From NCBI GenBank assembly GCA_023388255.1, contig JAEWGO010000008.1:62001-126000 (forward strand): a stretch of 64,000 nt of DNA. Direction: 5' to 3'. Both the position numbers and the translations under genes were made by a program. Of this stretch, positions 48,433 to 57,142 are shown piece after piece. The stretch's first letter is position 1, and every line of letters starts with the position of its first letter. Origin of the DNA: Pseudomonadota bacterium (GTDB lineage Bacteria > Pseudomonadota > Gammaproteobacteria > Xanthomonadales > Rhodanobacteraceae). Below the pieces are notes generated by a model that searched no databases, was not told the origin of the DNA, and was given only the letters and a program-made list of their open reading frames with translations.

Positions 48433-49665
48433 ATGCCTATCACCATGCACCGTTCGCTTCCTCTTGCCGCTGCGCTGGCGTTGTTCGGCGCCACGGCGTC
48501 TCCGGTATCCGCCGGCGATGCGATGACCCTGCTCGCGCGCACGCCGCAGGACCTCGTCGCCATGCAGTTGCTCGCGTCCAGCGCGAAACCATCTGCGGCC
48601 TCGTCGCTCGACCACTCGCCGGTGTCGCTGTCATGGCCGCTCGATCAAACCGCGGCACTCGATGCGCGGCCACAGGCATATTCCGCCGCCAGCCGCGAAT
48701 ACTGGATCGACGCCAGCGAAAGCGAACTGCACAACGGCATCCGCATTCCGCTCAGCGCCCCGGGCGCGGTCGTGCGCATCAGCCCGCACGGCGGCAACGC
48801 CGGCGCCGCGATCGCCAGTGCAGACGTGCAGCTGCTCGTCGCCGGACGACGCCTCGACAATGCCAGCGCGATCCGCTCCGCCGCCGACGAGGACGCGCTG
48901 CGCAACGCCGGAATGGATGTGCCGCAAGGCAGCGTCGCGCTGCGTCTGGCCGACAACGTCAGCGGCGATGTGCGACTCGCCTTGCCGACCGCACGCGGCG
49001 CGTATCTCGTACACGTGTTCGAACCGGCGAGCACGGTCGTGCTCGGCCTCGCCGCCGAACGCGACAGCATCGCCGGTGGCGACAATCTGCGTTTCCGCGC
49101 CACGATCCAGGGCGCTTCACTCGATCGTGTCGGCGGTCTCGTCAGCGCACCCGACGGCGCCAGCCAGACGGTCGATTTCGCGCGCCAGCCGGACGGCAGC
49201 TACATCGCCAGCGTGAAGCCCGACATCGCCCACGCCAGCGGACCGGGCCTGTGGGAAATCCATGCGTTCGGCATCACCGGCGGCAACAGCGCGATCCCGC
49301 GTGATGCGAAGTCCGCGTTCGCGGTCAGTCGACCGGTCGCGCGATTCGATGGCAGTGCCGAGCGCATCGCGCTGCGCTTCAAGGACAGTGGCATGGTGAT
49401 TTCCGTCGGCGTCGAAGCCAGCGCGGCCAGCCGCTACGGCATCGCCGGCGTGCTCTACGGCACCGGCAACGACGGCCAGTTGCGCCCGGTCGCGATGGCG
49501 CAATCGGCCGCGTGGCTCGACGCCGGCCACGGCCGCATCGAGCTGCACTACGACGCCGCATCGCTGTCGCTCGGCGCGCCGTGGGAAGTGCGCGACCTGC
49601 GTCTCGTCAATCAGGCCGACATGAGCCTGCAGGAACGCCGCGAACGCGCGATCGCATTCAAGTGA
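48433..49665 (+). CDS. secreted DUF4785-like protein
   Basis: A 410-residue exported protein. The signal peptide (MHRSLPLAAALALFGATASP, cleavage near VSA/GD) is followed by a beta-rich chain with the stretches YWIDASESELHNGIRIPLSA and GPGLWEIHAFGITGGNSAIP. I associate this with DUF4785-type proteins from memory; I could not check. The function is unknown. It is translated directly after the lipase-like gene with GAGGA 9 bases upstream, so the two probably work on the same extracellular target or one helps the other. Confidence 0.7.
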   Translation: MPITMHRSLPLAAALALFGATASPVSAGDAMTLLARTPQDLVAMQLLASSAKPSAASSLDHSPVSLSWPLDQTAALDARPQAYSAASREYWIDASESELHNGIRIPLSAPGAVVRISPHGGNAGAAIASADVQLLVAGRRLDNASAIRSAADEDALRNAGMDVPQGSVALRLADNVSGDVRLALPTARGAYLVHVFEPASTVVLGLAAERDSIAGGDNLRFRATIQGASLDRVGGLVSAPDGASQTVDFARQPDGSYIASVKPDIAHASGPGLWEIHAFGITGGNSAIPRDAKSAFAVSRPVARFDGSAERIALRFKDSGMVISVGVEASAASRYGIAGVLYGTGNDGQLRPVAMAQSAAWLDAGHGRIELHYDAASLSLGAPWEVRDLRLVNQADMSLQERRERAIAFK

Positions 49666-49682
49666 ACCGGTAGCGCGGCCTT

Positions 49683-49755
49683 TGTGGGAGCGGCTTCGGC
49701 CGCGATGCTCTTGCTTTGCCACACCAAGAGCATCGGGACTGAAGTCCCTCCCACA
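49683..49755. repeat. second-family REPIN-like pair
   Basis: The left arm TGTGGGAGCGGCTTCGGCCG continues CGATGCTCTTG; the right arm, reversed, is TGTGGGAGGGACTTCAGTCC continuing CGATGCTCTTG. Both arms are 31 bases long with an 11-base centre. Each arm has its own small palindrome (GCGGCTTCGGCCGC; GGGACTTCAGTCCC). It is unrelated to the GTCATCCCGGCG family. It lies in the 252-bp gap before the exporter locus. Confidence 0.85.
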
Positions 49756-49917
49756 GCACCGCCAACCTTCGCGGAGCGGTGTTCGCCGCCGATCGGCGCA
49801 CTGTTCGGTTCCGGACAGCAGCGCCGTCGTGGCGCCGGACACATCCGAAAGAAACCCGCGAAAACAACAAGATGGGAAACGCGCGTCGCTTGGCACGATG
49901 AGTGCTATATCGACGGC

Positions 49918-51171
49918 ATGGACATCGCCCGCCCCGAACTCAAACTCCGCAAGCGCCGCCGCCAGTACCTGGCCGGCGCCGTCGTCATCGCCCTGCTCGC
50001 CGCCACCGGCATCGGCGTCGCCCGTCTTGGACCGGCGATCCCGTCGGTCGAGCGCTCCAGCATCCTGCTCGGCACCGTCAAGCGCGGCGAACTGCTGCGC
50101 GAAGTGCGTGGCCCCGGCACCCTGGTACCGAAGGAAATCCGCTGGATCGCCGCCGAGACCGCCGCGCGCGTCGAGCACATCGTGGTCAAGCCAGGCGCGA
50201 ACGTCGAACCGGACACCGTGATCCTCGAACTCAGCAACCCCGAAGTCGACGACCAGTTGCTCGCCGCGAAAACCGCGGTCACTGCTGCGCAATCCGATCT
50301 CGCCGCGCGCCGCACCGATCTCAGCAGCAAGCTGCTCGACGAACAATCAGCGCACGCGCAGGCGAAGAGCGAATACGAAGCCAACCGCATGCAGGCCGAG
50401 GCGGAGAAACCGCTGGCCGAGAAAGGCATCATCCCCGGCGTGCAGTACCGCAAGACGCTGGTCGTGCTCGAACAGCTGAAGAACCGCGTGTCGATCGAGG
50501 AACAGCGCGTGGTCGAGTTCAAGCGCAACATCGCCGCACAGATCGCCGCCGAGCAAGCGCGCCTCGACCAGCTCGTCGCCACGCGCGAACTGCGCCAGCG
50601 CCAGGCCGATGCATTGCACCTGCGCGCCGGCATCCATGGCGTGCTGCAGCAGGTGCCGGTCGAGGAAGGCCAGCAAGTCGCCGCCGGCACCAATCTCGCG
50701 CGCGTCGCCAAGCCGGGCGAACTGATGGCGCAGTTGCGCATCGCCGAAACGCAGGCGAAGGACATCACGCTCGGCCAACCGGTCAAGGTCGACACGCGCA
50801 ACGGCATCGTCGACGGCAAGGTGCTGCGCGTCGATCCGGCCGTGCAGAACGGCAGCGTGCAGGTCGATGTGGAACTCACCGGCACATTGCCGCCCGGCGC
50901 GCGTCCGGACCTTTCCGTCGATGGCACGATCGAGATCGAACGCCTGCCGGACGTGCTCTATGTAGGCCGCCCCGCGTTCGGCCAGCCCGATTCCGATGTG
51001 CGCCTGTTCAAGCTCGATCCCGCCGACGGCGTCGCCACGCGCGCAGCCGTACAGCTCGGCAAGGCTTCGGTGAACCTGATCGAAGTACGCCACGGCCTGA
51101 ATGTCGGCGACCAGGTCGTGCTGTCCGACACCAGCGCATACGACCAGCACGATCGCATCCGGCTGAAATGA
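49918..51171 (+). CDS. HlyD/MacA-type membrane fusion protein
   Basis: A 417-residue periplasmic adaptor. A basic N-terminus (LKLRKRRRQYLAGAVVIALL) leads into one transmembrane helix; then come a lipoyl-like half (VEHIVVKPGANVEPDTVILE), a long coiled coil (residues ~105-215), the second lipoyl half (LRAGIHGVLQQVPVEEGQQV) and beta-barrel domains. It starts a rightward locus with an ABC ATPase and several MacB-like permeases and probably bridges the pump to an outer-membrane channel, which is not in the window. I chose the ATG at 49918; upstream frame covers a repeat. Confidence 0.9.
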   Translation: MDIARPELKLRKRRRQYLAGAVVIALLAATGIGVARLGPAIPSVERSSILLGTVKRGELLREVRGPGTLVPKEIRWIAAETAARVEHIVVKPGANVEPDTVILELSNPEVDDQLLAAKTAVTAAQSDLAARRTDLSSKLLDEQSAHAQAKSEYEANRMQAEAEKPLAEKGIIPGVQYRKTLVVLEQLKNRVSIEEQRVVEFKRNIAAQIAAEQARLDQLVATRELRQRQADALHLRAGIHGVLQQVPVEEGQQVAAGTNLARVAKPGELMAQLRIAETQAKDITLGQPVKVDTRNGIVDGKVLRVDPAVQNGSVQVDVELTGTLPPGARPDLSVDGTIEIERLPDVLYVGRPAFGQPDSDVRLFKLDPADGVATRAAVQLGKASVNLIEVRHGLNVGDQVVLSDTSAYDQHDRIRLK

Positions 51172-51277
51172 TCATCAACGCGCCCAAACCGGATGCCGCG
51201 CAAGCGCATCCATTCAATCCACGCTCCTTTCGCGTCCTGCCGCTTCATTTCGACGCTCCCACTCGACGGCCACTTCC

Positions 51278-52027
<750 letters not shown>

Positions 52028-52180
52028 TGGCGAGCATCGAGGAGGGAGCAGCTGCTCGCGTCTTTCACACCATCCGCACCCAACCCTCCTCTTGAAGGGC
52101 AGCGCTTGAAAGCATCCCGACTGAAGCCGCCCTCCCTAAAGTTCTTCCCACTTCACGACAAGAGCGGCAGGAATCCCAAC

Positions 52181-54616
52181 ATGTTCGACGCACTGATCCA
52201 GGACCTCCGTCATGCCGTGCGCAGCCTGCGCAGCCGCCCCGGCTTCGCGCTCACCGCCGTACTGACCCTGATGCTCGGCATCGGCGGAGTCGCGGCGATC
52301 TTCACCGTCTACGACGCGGTGCTGCTGAAGCCGTTGCCGTTCGCCGACTCCGCGCGCATCGTGCGCGTGATGCGCGAGCAGGCGCCGGTGAAGTACGGCC
52401 CGATCTCGCCGCCGATGTTCCGCGAATGGACCACGCGCAGCGGCGCCGCGTTCGAAGCGATCGGCGCGTTCGTCGAACAGACCGTCAACCTGACCGGCGC
52501 CGGCAGCGCCGAGCGCCTGACCGGCTACACGGTCACGCCGGGTTTCTGGAACGTGTTCAACCAGCCCATCGCGCTAGGCCGCAGCTTCGGCGATGCGGAA
52601 GAGAACGCGAACGAGCGCGTCGTCGTGCTCGGCGATTCGCTCTGGCGCAACCGCTTCGCCGCCGATCCGTCGATCGTCGGCCGCGACGTCGAACTCAACG
52701 GCGAGCACTGGCGCGTGATCGGCGTCGCCGCTGCGGCGTTCCGCTATCCATCCAACGCGCAGCTGTGGACACCGACCTTCCTGCCGGCGAGCCGCGCCGG
52801 CCGCGGCAGCAATTCGCTGGCGCCGGTCGCACGCCTCGCACCCGGCGTCACGCCGGCGCAGGCGCGCGAGGTCATGCGCGGCATTACCCAGTGGCAAGCG
52901 GAAAATTTCCCCAACGAGAATGCCAAGCTGACCGCACAGGTCGAACGCCTCGACGAACTCGTCGGCAGCCGCCTGCGCGGCTCGCTGTCGGTGCTGCTCG
53001 GCGCCGCGCTGCTGGTGCTGCTGATCGCGTGCGCCAATCTCGCCAGCCTCATGCTCACGCGCGGCCAGACCCGAGCGCAGGAACTGGCCGTGCGCAGCGC
53101 GCTCGGCGCCGGCCATGCGCAGCTGATGCGCAGCGTGCTGGCCGAGGCCGTGCTGCTCGCCGGCGCCGGCGCGATCGCGGCGCTCGCTTTCGCGCAGATC
53201 GCGGTGCCGACCTTGCTGCGCCTTGCGCCCGACCTTCTGCCGACCTGGAACACGCCCGCCATCGACCTGCGCATCGTGCTCGCCACCACGCTGGTCGCGG
53301 CACTGACACTGGTGCTGTTCGGCCTCGCGCCGGCCTGGCGCGCCGGCCGCGCCGACCCCGCCCTGGCGCTGCGCAGCGGTGCACGCGGACAAGTTGGAAG
53401 CCACGCCCAGGCGCGCGCGCGCGGCGTGCTGGTCGCGATCGAGATCGCGTTGGCGATGACCCTGCTCGCCGGCGCGGGACTGCTTATCGACAGCCTGCGC
53501 CAACTGTCGCAGGTCGATTCCGGCCTGCGCGATTCAGAGCACGTGCTCGCCGCGAAGTTTTCGCTGCCGGTGCCGGCGATGCAGGCGGGCGAGGATTTCG
53601 CGGCGTGGTACGCGCGCGTCAAGATCGCGCTCGAACCCAAGCTCGATGCCGTGCTTGCGCGCCTGCAGACGTTGCCAGGCGTGACCTCGGCCGCGATCAC
53701 CAATGCCCTTCCCGCTTCGGGCGATGGCGGCTGGAACGGGGGTTTCAAAATCGCCGGCCGCGAGGTACCCGAAGACGCGCAAGCCGAGTTCCGCTTCGGC
53801 AGCCCCGACATGTTCCGCACGTTCGGCATCGCGATGAAGGCCGGCCGCTCGTTCGACGCCGCCGACGGCACGCGCTCGCTGATGCCGACCGAGGTCATCG
53901 TCAACCAGACCTTCGTCGACCGCTATCTCGGCGGCGGCGACGCGCTTGGCAAGCAGGTGACGATCTATGACGACACGCCCAAGACGATCATCGGCGTCAT
54001 CGGCGACGTGCGCCAATTCGGCCTCGACCAGAATGCCGATGCCGAAGCGTGGTTCCCCGCGCGCAACGTGCCGGTCGGCGATCTCGCGCTCGCGCTGAAG
54101 ACCGACGGCGATGCGCTCGCGCTCATCCCCACACTGCGCCGCGCGATGCAGGAGAGCTTTCCCGACGTGCCGCTGTATTCGCTGCGCACGATGGACGAGG
54201 TCACCAGCGAAACGACGCGCCTGCGCCGCTTCAACATGACCCTGATGAGCGCGTTCGCCGGCACCGCGCTGGCGCTCGCCGGCATCGGCCTGTACGGCGT
54301 GATCGCCTGGATCGCCACCCAGCGGCGCCGCGAGATCGGCGTACGCCAGTCGTTCGGCGCGACCCGCGCGCACATCCACGCGATGATGCTGAAGAGTGGC
54401 CTCGCCATGATCGTCCCCGGCGTAATCGCTGGCCTCGCCGGCGCGTTTGCACTCGGCCATCTGCTGGCCAGCCAGCTTTATGGCGTCGGCAGCACCGATC
54501 CAGGCGTGCTCACCGGCGTCGTGCTGCTGCTCACCCTGGTCGCCCTCACCGCCTGCCTGATCCCGTCGTGGCGCGCGCTGCGCGTGCCGCCGATGGAGGC
54601 GCTGCGCAATGAGTGA
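52181..54616 (+). CDS. MacB/FtsX-type duplicated permease 1
   Basis: An 811-residue ADOP-style ABC permease with two MacB_PCD plus FtsX modules in one chain. The first helix is near residues 20-40 (FALTAVLTLMLGIGGVAAIF); periplasmic domain 1 is ~50-240; then an FtsX block with ELAVRSALGAGHAQLMRSVL near 305; a second periplasmic domain at ~440-650; and a C-terminal FtsX block with REIGVRQSFGATRAHIHAMM near 720, ending VPPMEALRNE. The ATG at 52181 has AGGAA 7 bases upstream. It is closely similar to the next gene, so the pair arose by duplication. Confidence 0.9.
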   Translation: MFDALIQDLRHAVRSLRSRPGFALTAVLTLMLGIGGVAAIFTVYDAVLLKPLPFADSARIVRVMREQAPVKYGPISPPMFREWTTRSGAAFEAIGAFVEQTVNLTGAGSAERLTGYTVTPGFWNVFNQPIALGRSFGDAEENANERVVVLGDSLWRNRFAADPSIVGRDVELNGEHWRVIGVAAAAFRYPSNAQLWTPTFLPASRAGRGSNSLAPVARLAPGVTPAQAREVMRGITQWQAENFPNENAKLTAQVERLDELVGSRLRGSLSVLLGAALLVLLIACANLASLMLTRGQTRAQELAVRSALGAGHAQLMRSVLAEAVLLAGAGAIAALAFAQIAVPTLLRLAPDLLPTWNTPAIDLRIVLATTLVAALTLVLFGLAPAWRAGRADPALALRSGARGQVGSHAQARARGVLVAIEIALAMTLLAGAGLLIDSLRQLSQVDSGLRDSEHVLAAKFSLPVPAMQAGEDFAAWYARVKIALEPKLDAVLARLQTLPGVTSAAITNALPASGDGGWNGGFKIAGREVPEDAQAEFRFGSPDMFRTFGIAMKAGRSFDAADGTRSLMPTEVIVNQTFVDRYLGGGDALGKQVTIYDDTPKTIIGVIGDVRQFGLDQNADAEAWFPARNVPVGDLALALKTDGDALALIPTLRRAMQESFPDVPLYSLRTMDEVTSETTRLRRFNMTLMSAFAGTALALAGIGLYGVIAWIATQRRREIGVRQSFGATRAHIHAMMLKSGLAMIVPGVIAGLAGAFALGHLLASQLYGVGSTDPGVLTGVVLLLTLVALTACLIPSWRALRVPPMEALRNE

Positions 54617-54652
54617 GCCGACCTCGCAATCTCGCCTGGAAACGCGCCAGCC

Positions 54653-57085
54653 ATGAACGCCTTCGCCAGCGATCTTCGCCACGCCGCACGCACGCTGCTT
54701 GCGCGGCCGAGTTTCTTCCTGACCGCCGTGCTGACGTTGACGCTCGGCATCGGCGCGGTCGCGGCGATCTTCACGGTCTACGACGCGGTGCTGCTGAAGC
54801 CCCTGCCGTTCGCCAACGCCGATCGCATCGTGCGCATCACGCGCGAGCAGCCGCCGGCGACCTTGAGCACGATCTCGGCGCAGGCATTCGAGGAATGGCG
54901 CGATCGCAGCCATGACGTCGTCGATGCGATGGGCGCCTTCGTCGTCGAAACGCGCAATCTCACCCACGCCGGCGACGCGCAGCGCCTGACGGTCTACAAG
55001 GTCACGCCCGGATTCTGGAACGTGTTCGGCCAGCCGATCGCGCTCGGACGTGCTTTCGGCGACGTCGAGGAAAAGCAGAACGAACGCGTCGTCGTGCTCG
55101 GCGATGCGTTGTGGCGCACGCAGTTCGGCGCCGATGCCGCGGTGATCGGGCGCGACGTCGAACTCAACGGCGAGGCGTTCCGCGTCGTCGGCGTCGCCGC
55201 GCCGTCGTTCCGCTATCCGAACGACGTGCAGGTGTGGATTCCGACCTTCCTGCCCGGCAACACGACGCGCACGCGCGGCATGAACTACCTGCGCACCGTG
55301 GCGCGCCTGCGCGATGGCGTTTCGCTGGAACAGGTGAAGGCAGCCATGCTCGCGATCACCGATTGGCAGGCGCGCACGTATCCGGACCACCACGCCGGCA
55401 TGAGCGCTGGCGTCACGCCGCTGCGCGACCTGCTCAGCAGCGACGTGCGCCAGCCGCTGCACATGCTGCTGCTCGCCGCCGCGCTGGTGTTGCTGATCGC
55501 CTGCGCGAACCTCGCCAACCTGATGCTCGCGCGCGGCCAGGCGCGCGAGCAGGAACTCGCGCTGCGCAGCGCACTCGGTGCGGGCAAATCGCGACTCATG
55601 CGCCAGGTATTGGCCGAATCGCTGTTGGTCGCGGCCGTCGGCGCCGCAGCCGGCTTGGCGATCGCCAAGCCGGCGATCGTCGCGCTCACCGCGCTCGCGC
55701 CGGACCTGCTGCCGACCTACAACGCGCCGGCCATCGACCTGCGCGTGATCGCGACGACCGCCATCGTCGCGTTGGCCACGTTGCTGTTGTTCGGTTTGCT
55801 GCCGGCATGGCGCGCCGCGCAATCGGACCCGTTGCACGCGCTGCAGGGCGCATCGCGCAGCCAGACCGGCACACGCGCACAGATGCGGGCGCGGGCGACC
55901 CTCGTGTCCGCCGAGATCGCGTTGGCGCTGACCTTGCTCGCCGGCGCCTCGCTGCTGATCGACAGCCTGCGCCAGCTCGGCAAGGTCGATTCGGGCATCG
56001 GCTCGCCGCAGGTGCTGACCGCGTCGTTCTCGGTGTCGTTGCCGGCGCAGCAACCCGGCGATGTGCTGGCCGAATGGGCGGCGCGCTCGATCGGCCAGCT
56101 CGAGCCGCGCCTCGATGCAATCGAGCAGCGTCTAAGTGCACTGCCCGGCGTCGAATCGGTCGCGCTGGCCAATCGCCTGCCCGCGTCCGGCGACTGGGGC
56201 TGGAACAGCCGCTTCACGATTCCGGGCCATGCCGTCGATGACAAGGCAGCGGCCGAGTGGCGCTTCGTCAGCGCCGACTATTTCCGCACCTTCGGCATCC
56301 CGGTCGATGCCGGTCGCGCGTTCACGGCGAGCGATGGCGCAGGTTCGCTGTATCCGACCGAGGTACTGGTCAACCAGGCCTTCGCCGATCGCTATCTCGC
56401 CGGTTCCGATCCGCTCAGCCAGACCATCACGATCTTCGGCGACGAGCCCAAGCGCATCGTCGGCGTAGTCGCGAACGTACGCCAGGCCGGGCTCGACCGG
56501 CCACCGAACACCGAGGTCTATTTCCCGGTCGCCAAAGCTGCCGTCGGCGATCTCGTGCTGGCGATCAAGGTGCAGGGCGATGCGCTCGCCTACGCAGAAC
56601 CGCTGCGCCGCGCGATGCGCGAAATCGCGCCGGATGTGCCGCTGTATTCGATCCGCACGATGGACGAAGTCACCGGCGCGACCCAGCGCCTGCGCGAGTT
56701 CAACATGATCCTGATGAGCACGTTCGCGATCGTTGCGCTGCTGCTTGCCGCGATCGGCCTGTACGGCGTGATCGCATTCGCAGTCGGCCAGCGACGCCGC
56801 GAGATCGGCCTGCGCCAGGCGATCGGCGCGAGCAGCAGCGACATCCATCGCCTGATGCTCGGCGCAGGGCTGCGCGTGATCGTGCCGGGCATCGTTGTCG
56901 GCATCCTCGGCGCGCTCGCGCTCGGTCAGGTCATTGCGTCGCAGCTGTACGGCGTTGACGCTGCCGATCCATTGGTGCTTGGCGGCGTTGCCGCCCTGCT
57001 CGCGCTGGTCGCGCTCGCCGCCTGCGCAATGCCGACCCTGCAGGCCGCACACGTGCCGCCGATGGAGGCGCTGCGCAATGAGTGA
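54653..57085 (+). CDS. MacB/FtsX-type duplicated permease 2
   Basis: An 810-residue permease with the same two-module layout as permease 1. Close resemblance runs through the whole chain: FTVYDAVLLKPLPFAN near residue 45, VTPGFWNVFGQPIALGR near 125, PAIDLRVIATTAIV, MDEVTGATQRLREFNM, and the same VPPMEALRNE end. It starts 36 bases after the permease 1 stop. It is the clearest recent tandem duplicate in the cluster. Confidence 0.9.
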   Translation: MNAFASDLRHAARTLLARPSFFLTAVLTLTLGIGAVAAIFTVYDAVLLKPLPFANADRIVRITREQPPATLSTISAQAFEEWRDRSHDVVDAMGAFVVETRNLTHAGDAQRLTVYKVTPGFWNVFGQPIALGRAFGDVEEKQNERVVVLGDALWRTQFGADAAVIGRDVELNGEAFRVVGVAAPSFRYPNDVQVWIPTFLPGNTTRTRGMNYLRTVARLRDGVSLEQVKAAMLAITDWQARTYPDHHAGMSAGVTPLRDLLSSDVRQPLHMLLLAAALVLLIACANLANLMLARGQAREQELALRSALGAGKSRLMRQVLAESLLVAAVGAAAGLAIAKPAIVALTALAPDLLPTYNAPAIDLRVIATTAIVALATLLLFGLLPAWRAAQSDPLHALQGASRSQTGTRAQMRARATLVSAEIALALTLLAGASLLIDSLRQLGKVDSGIGSPQVLTASFSVSLPAQQPGDVLAEWAARSIGQLEPRLDAIEQRLSALPGVESVALANRLPASGDWGWNSRFTIPGHAVDDKAAAEWRFVSADYFRTFGIPVDAGRAFTASDGAGSLYPTEVLVNQAFADRYLAGSDPLSQTITIFGDEPKRIVGVVANVRQAGLDRPPNTEVYFPVAKAAVGDLVLAIKVQGDALAYAEPLRRAMREIAPDVPLYSIRTMDEVTGATQRLREFNMILMSTFAIVALLLAAIGLYGVIAFAVGQRRREIGLRQAIGASSSDIHRLMLGAGLRVIVPGIVVGILGALALGQVIASQLYGVDAADPLVLGGVAALLALVALAACAMPTLQAAHVPPMEALRNE

Positions 57086-57142
57086 TTCGATCGTGCGGCC
57101 GAATCGGCCACACATTCGCTGCACCGAACGGGAGAACGCGCA

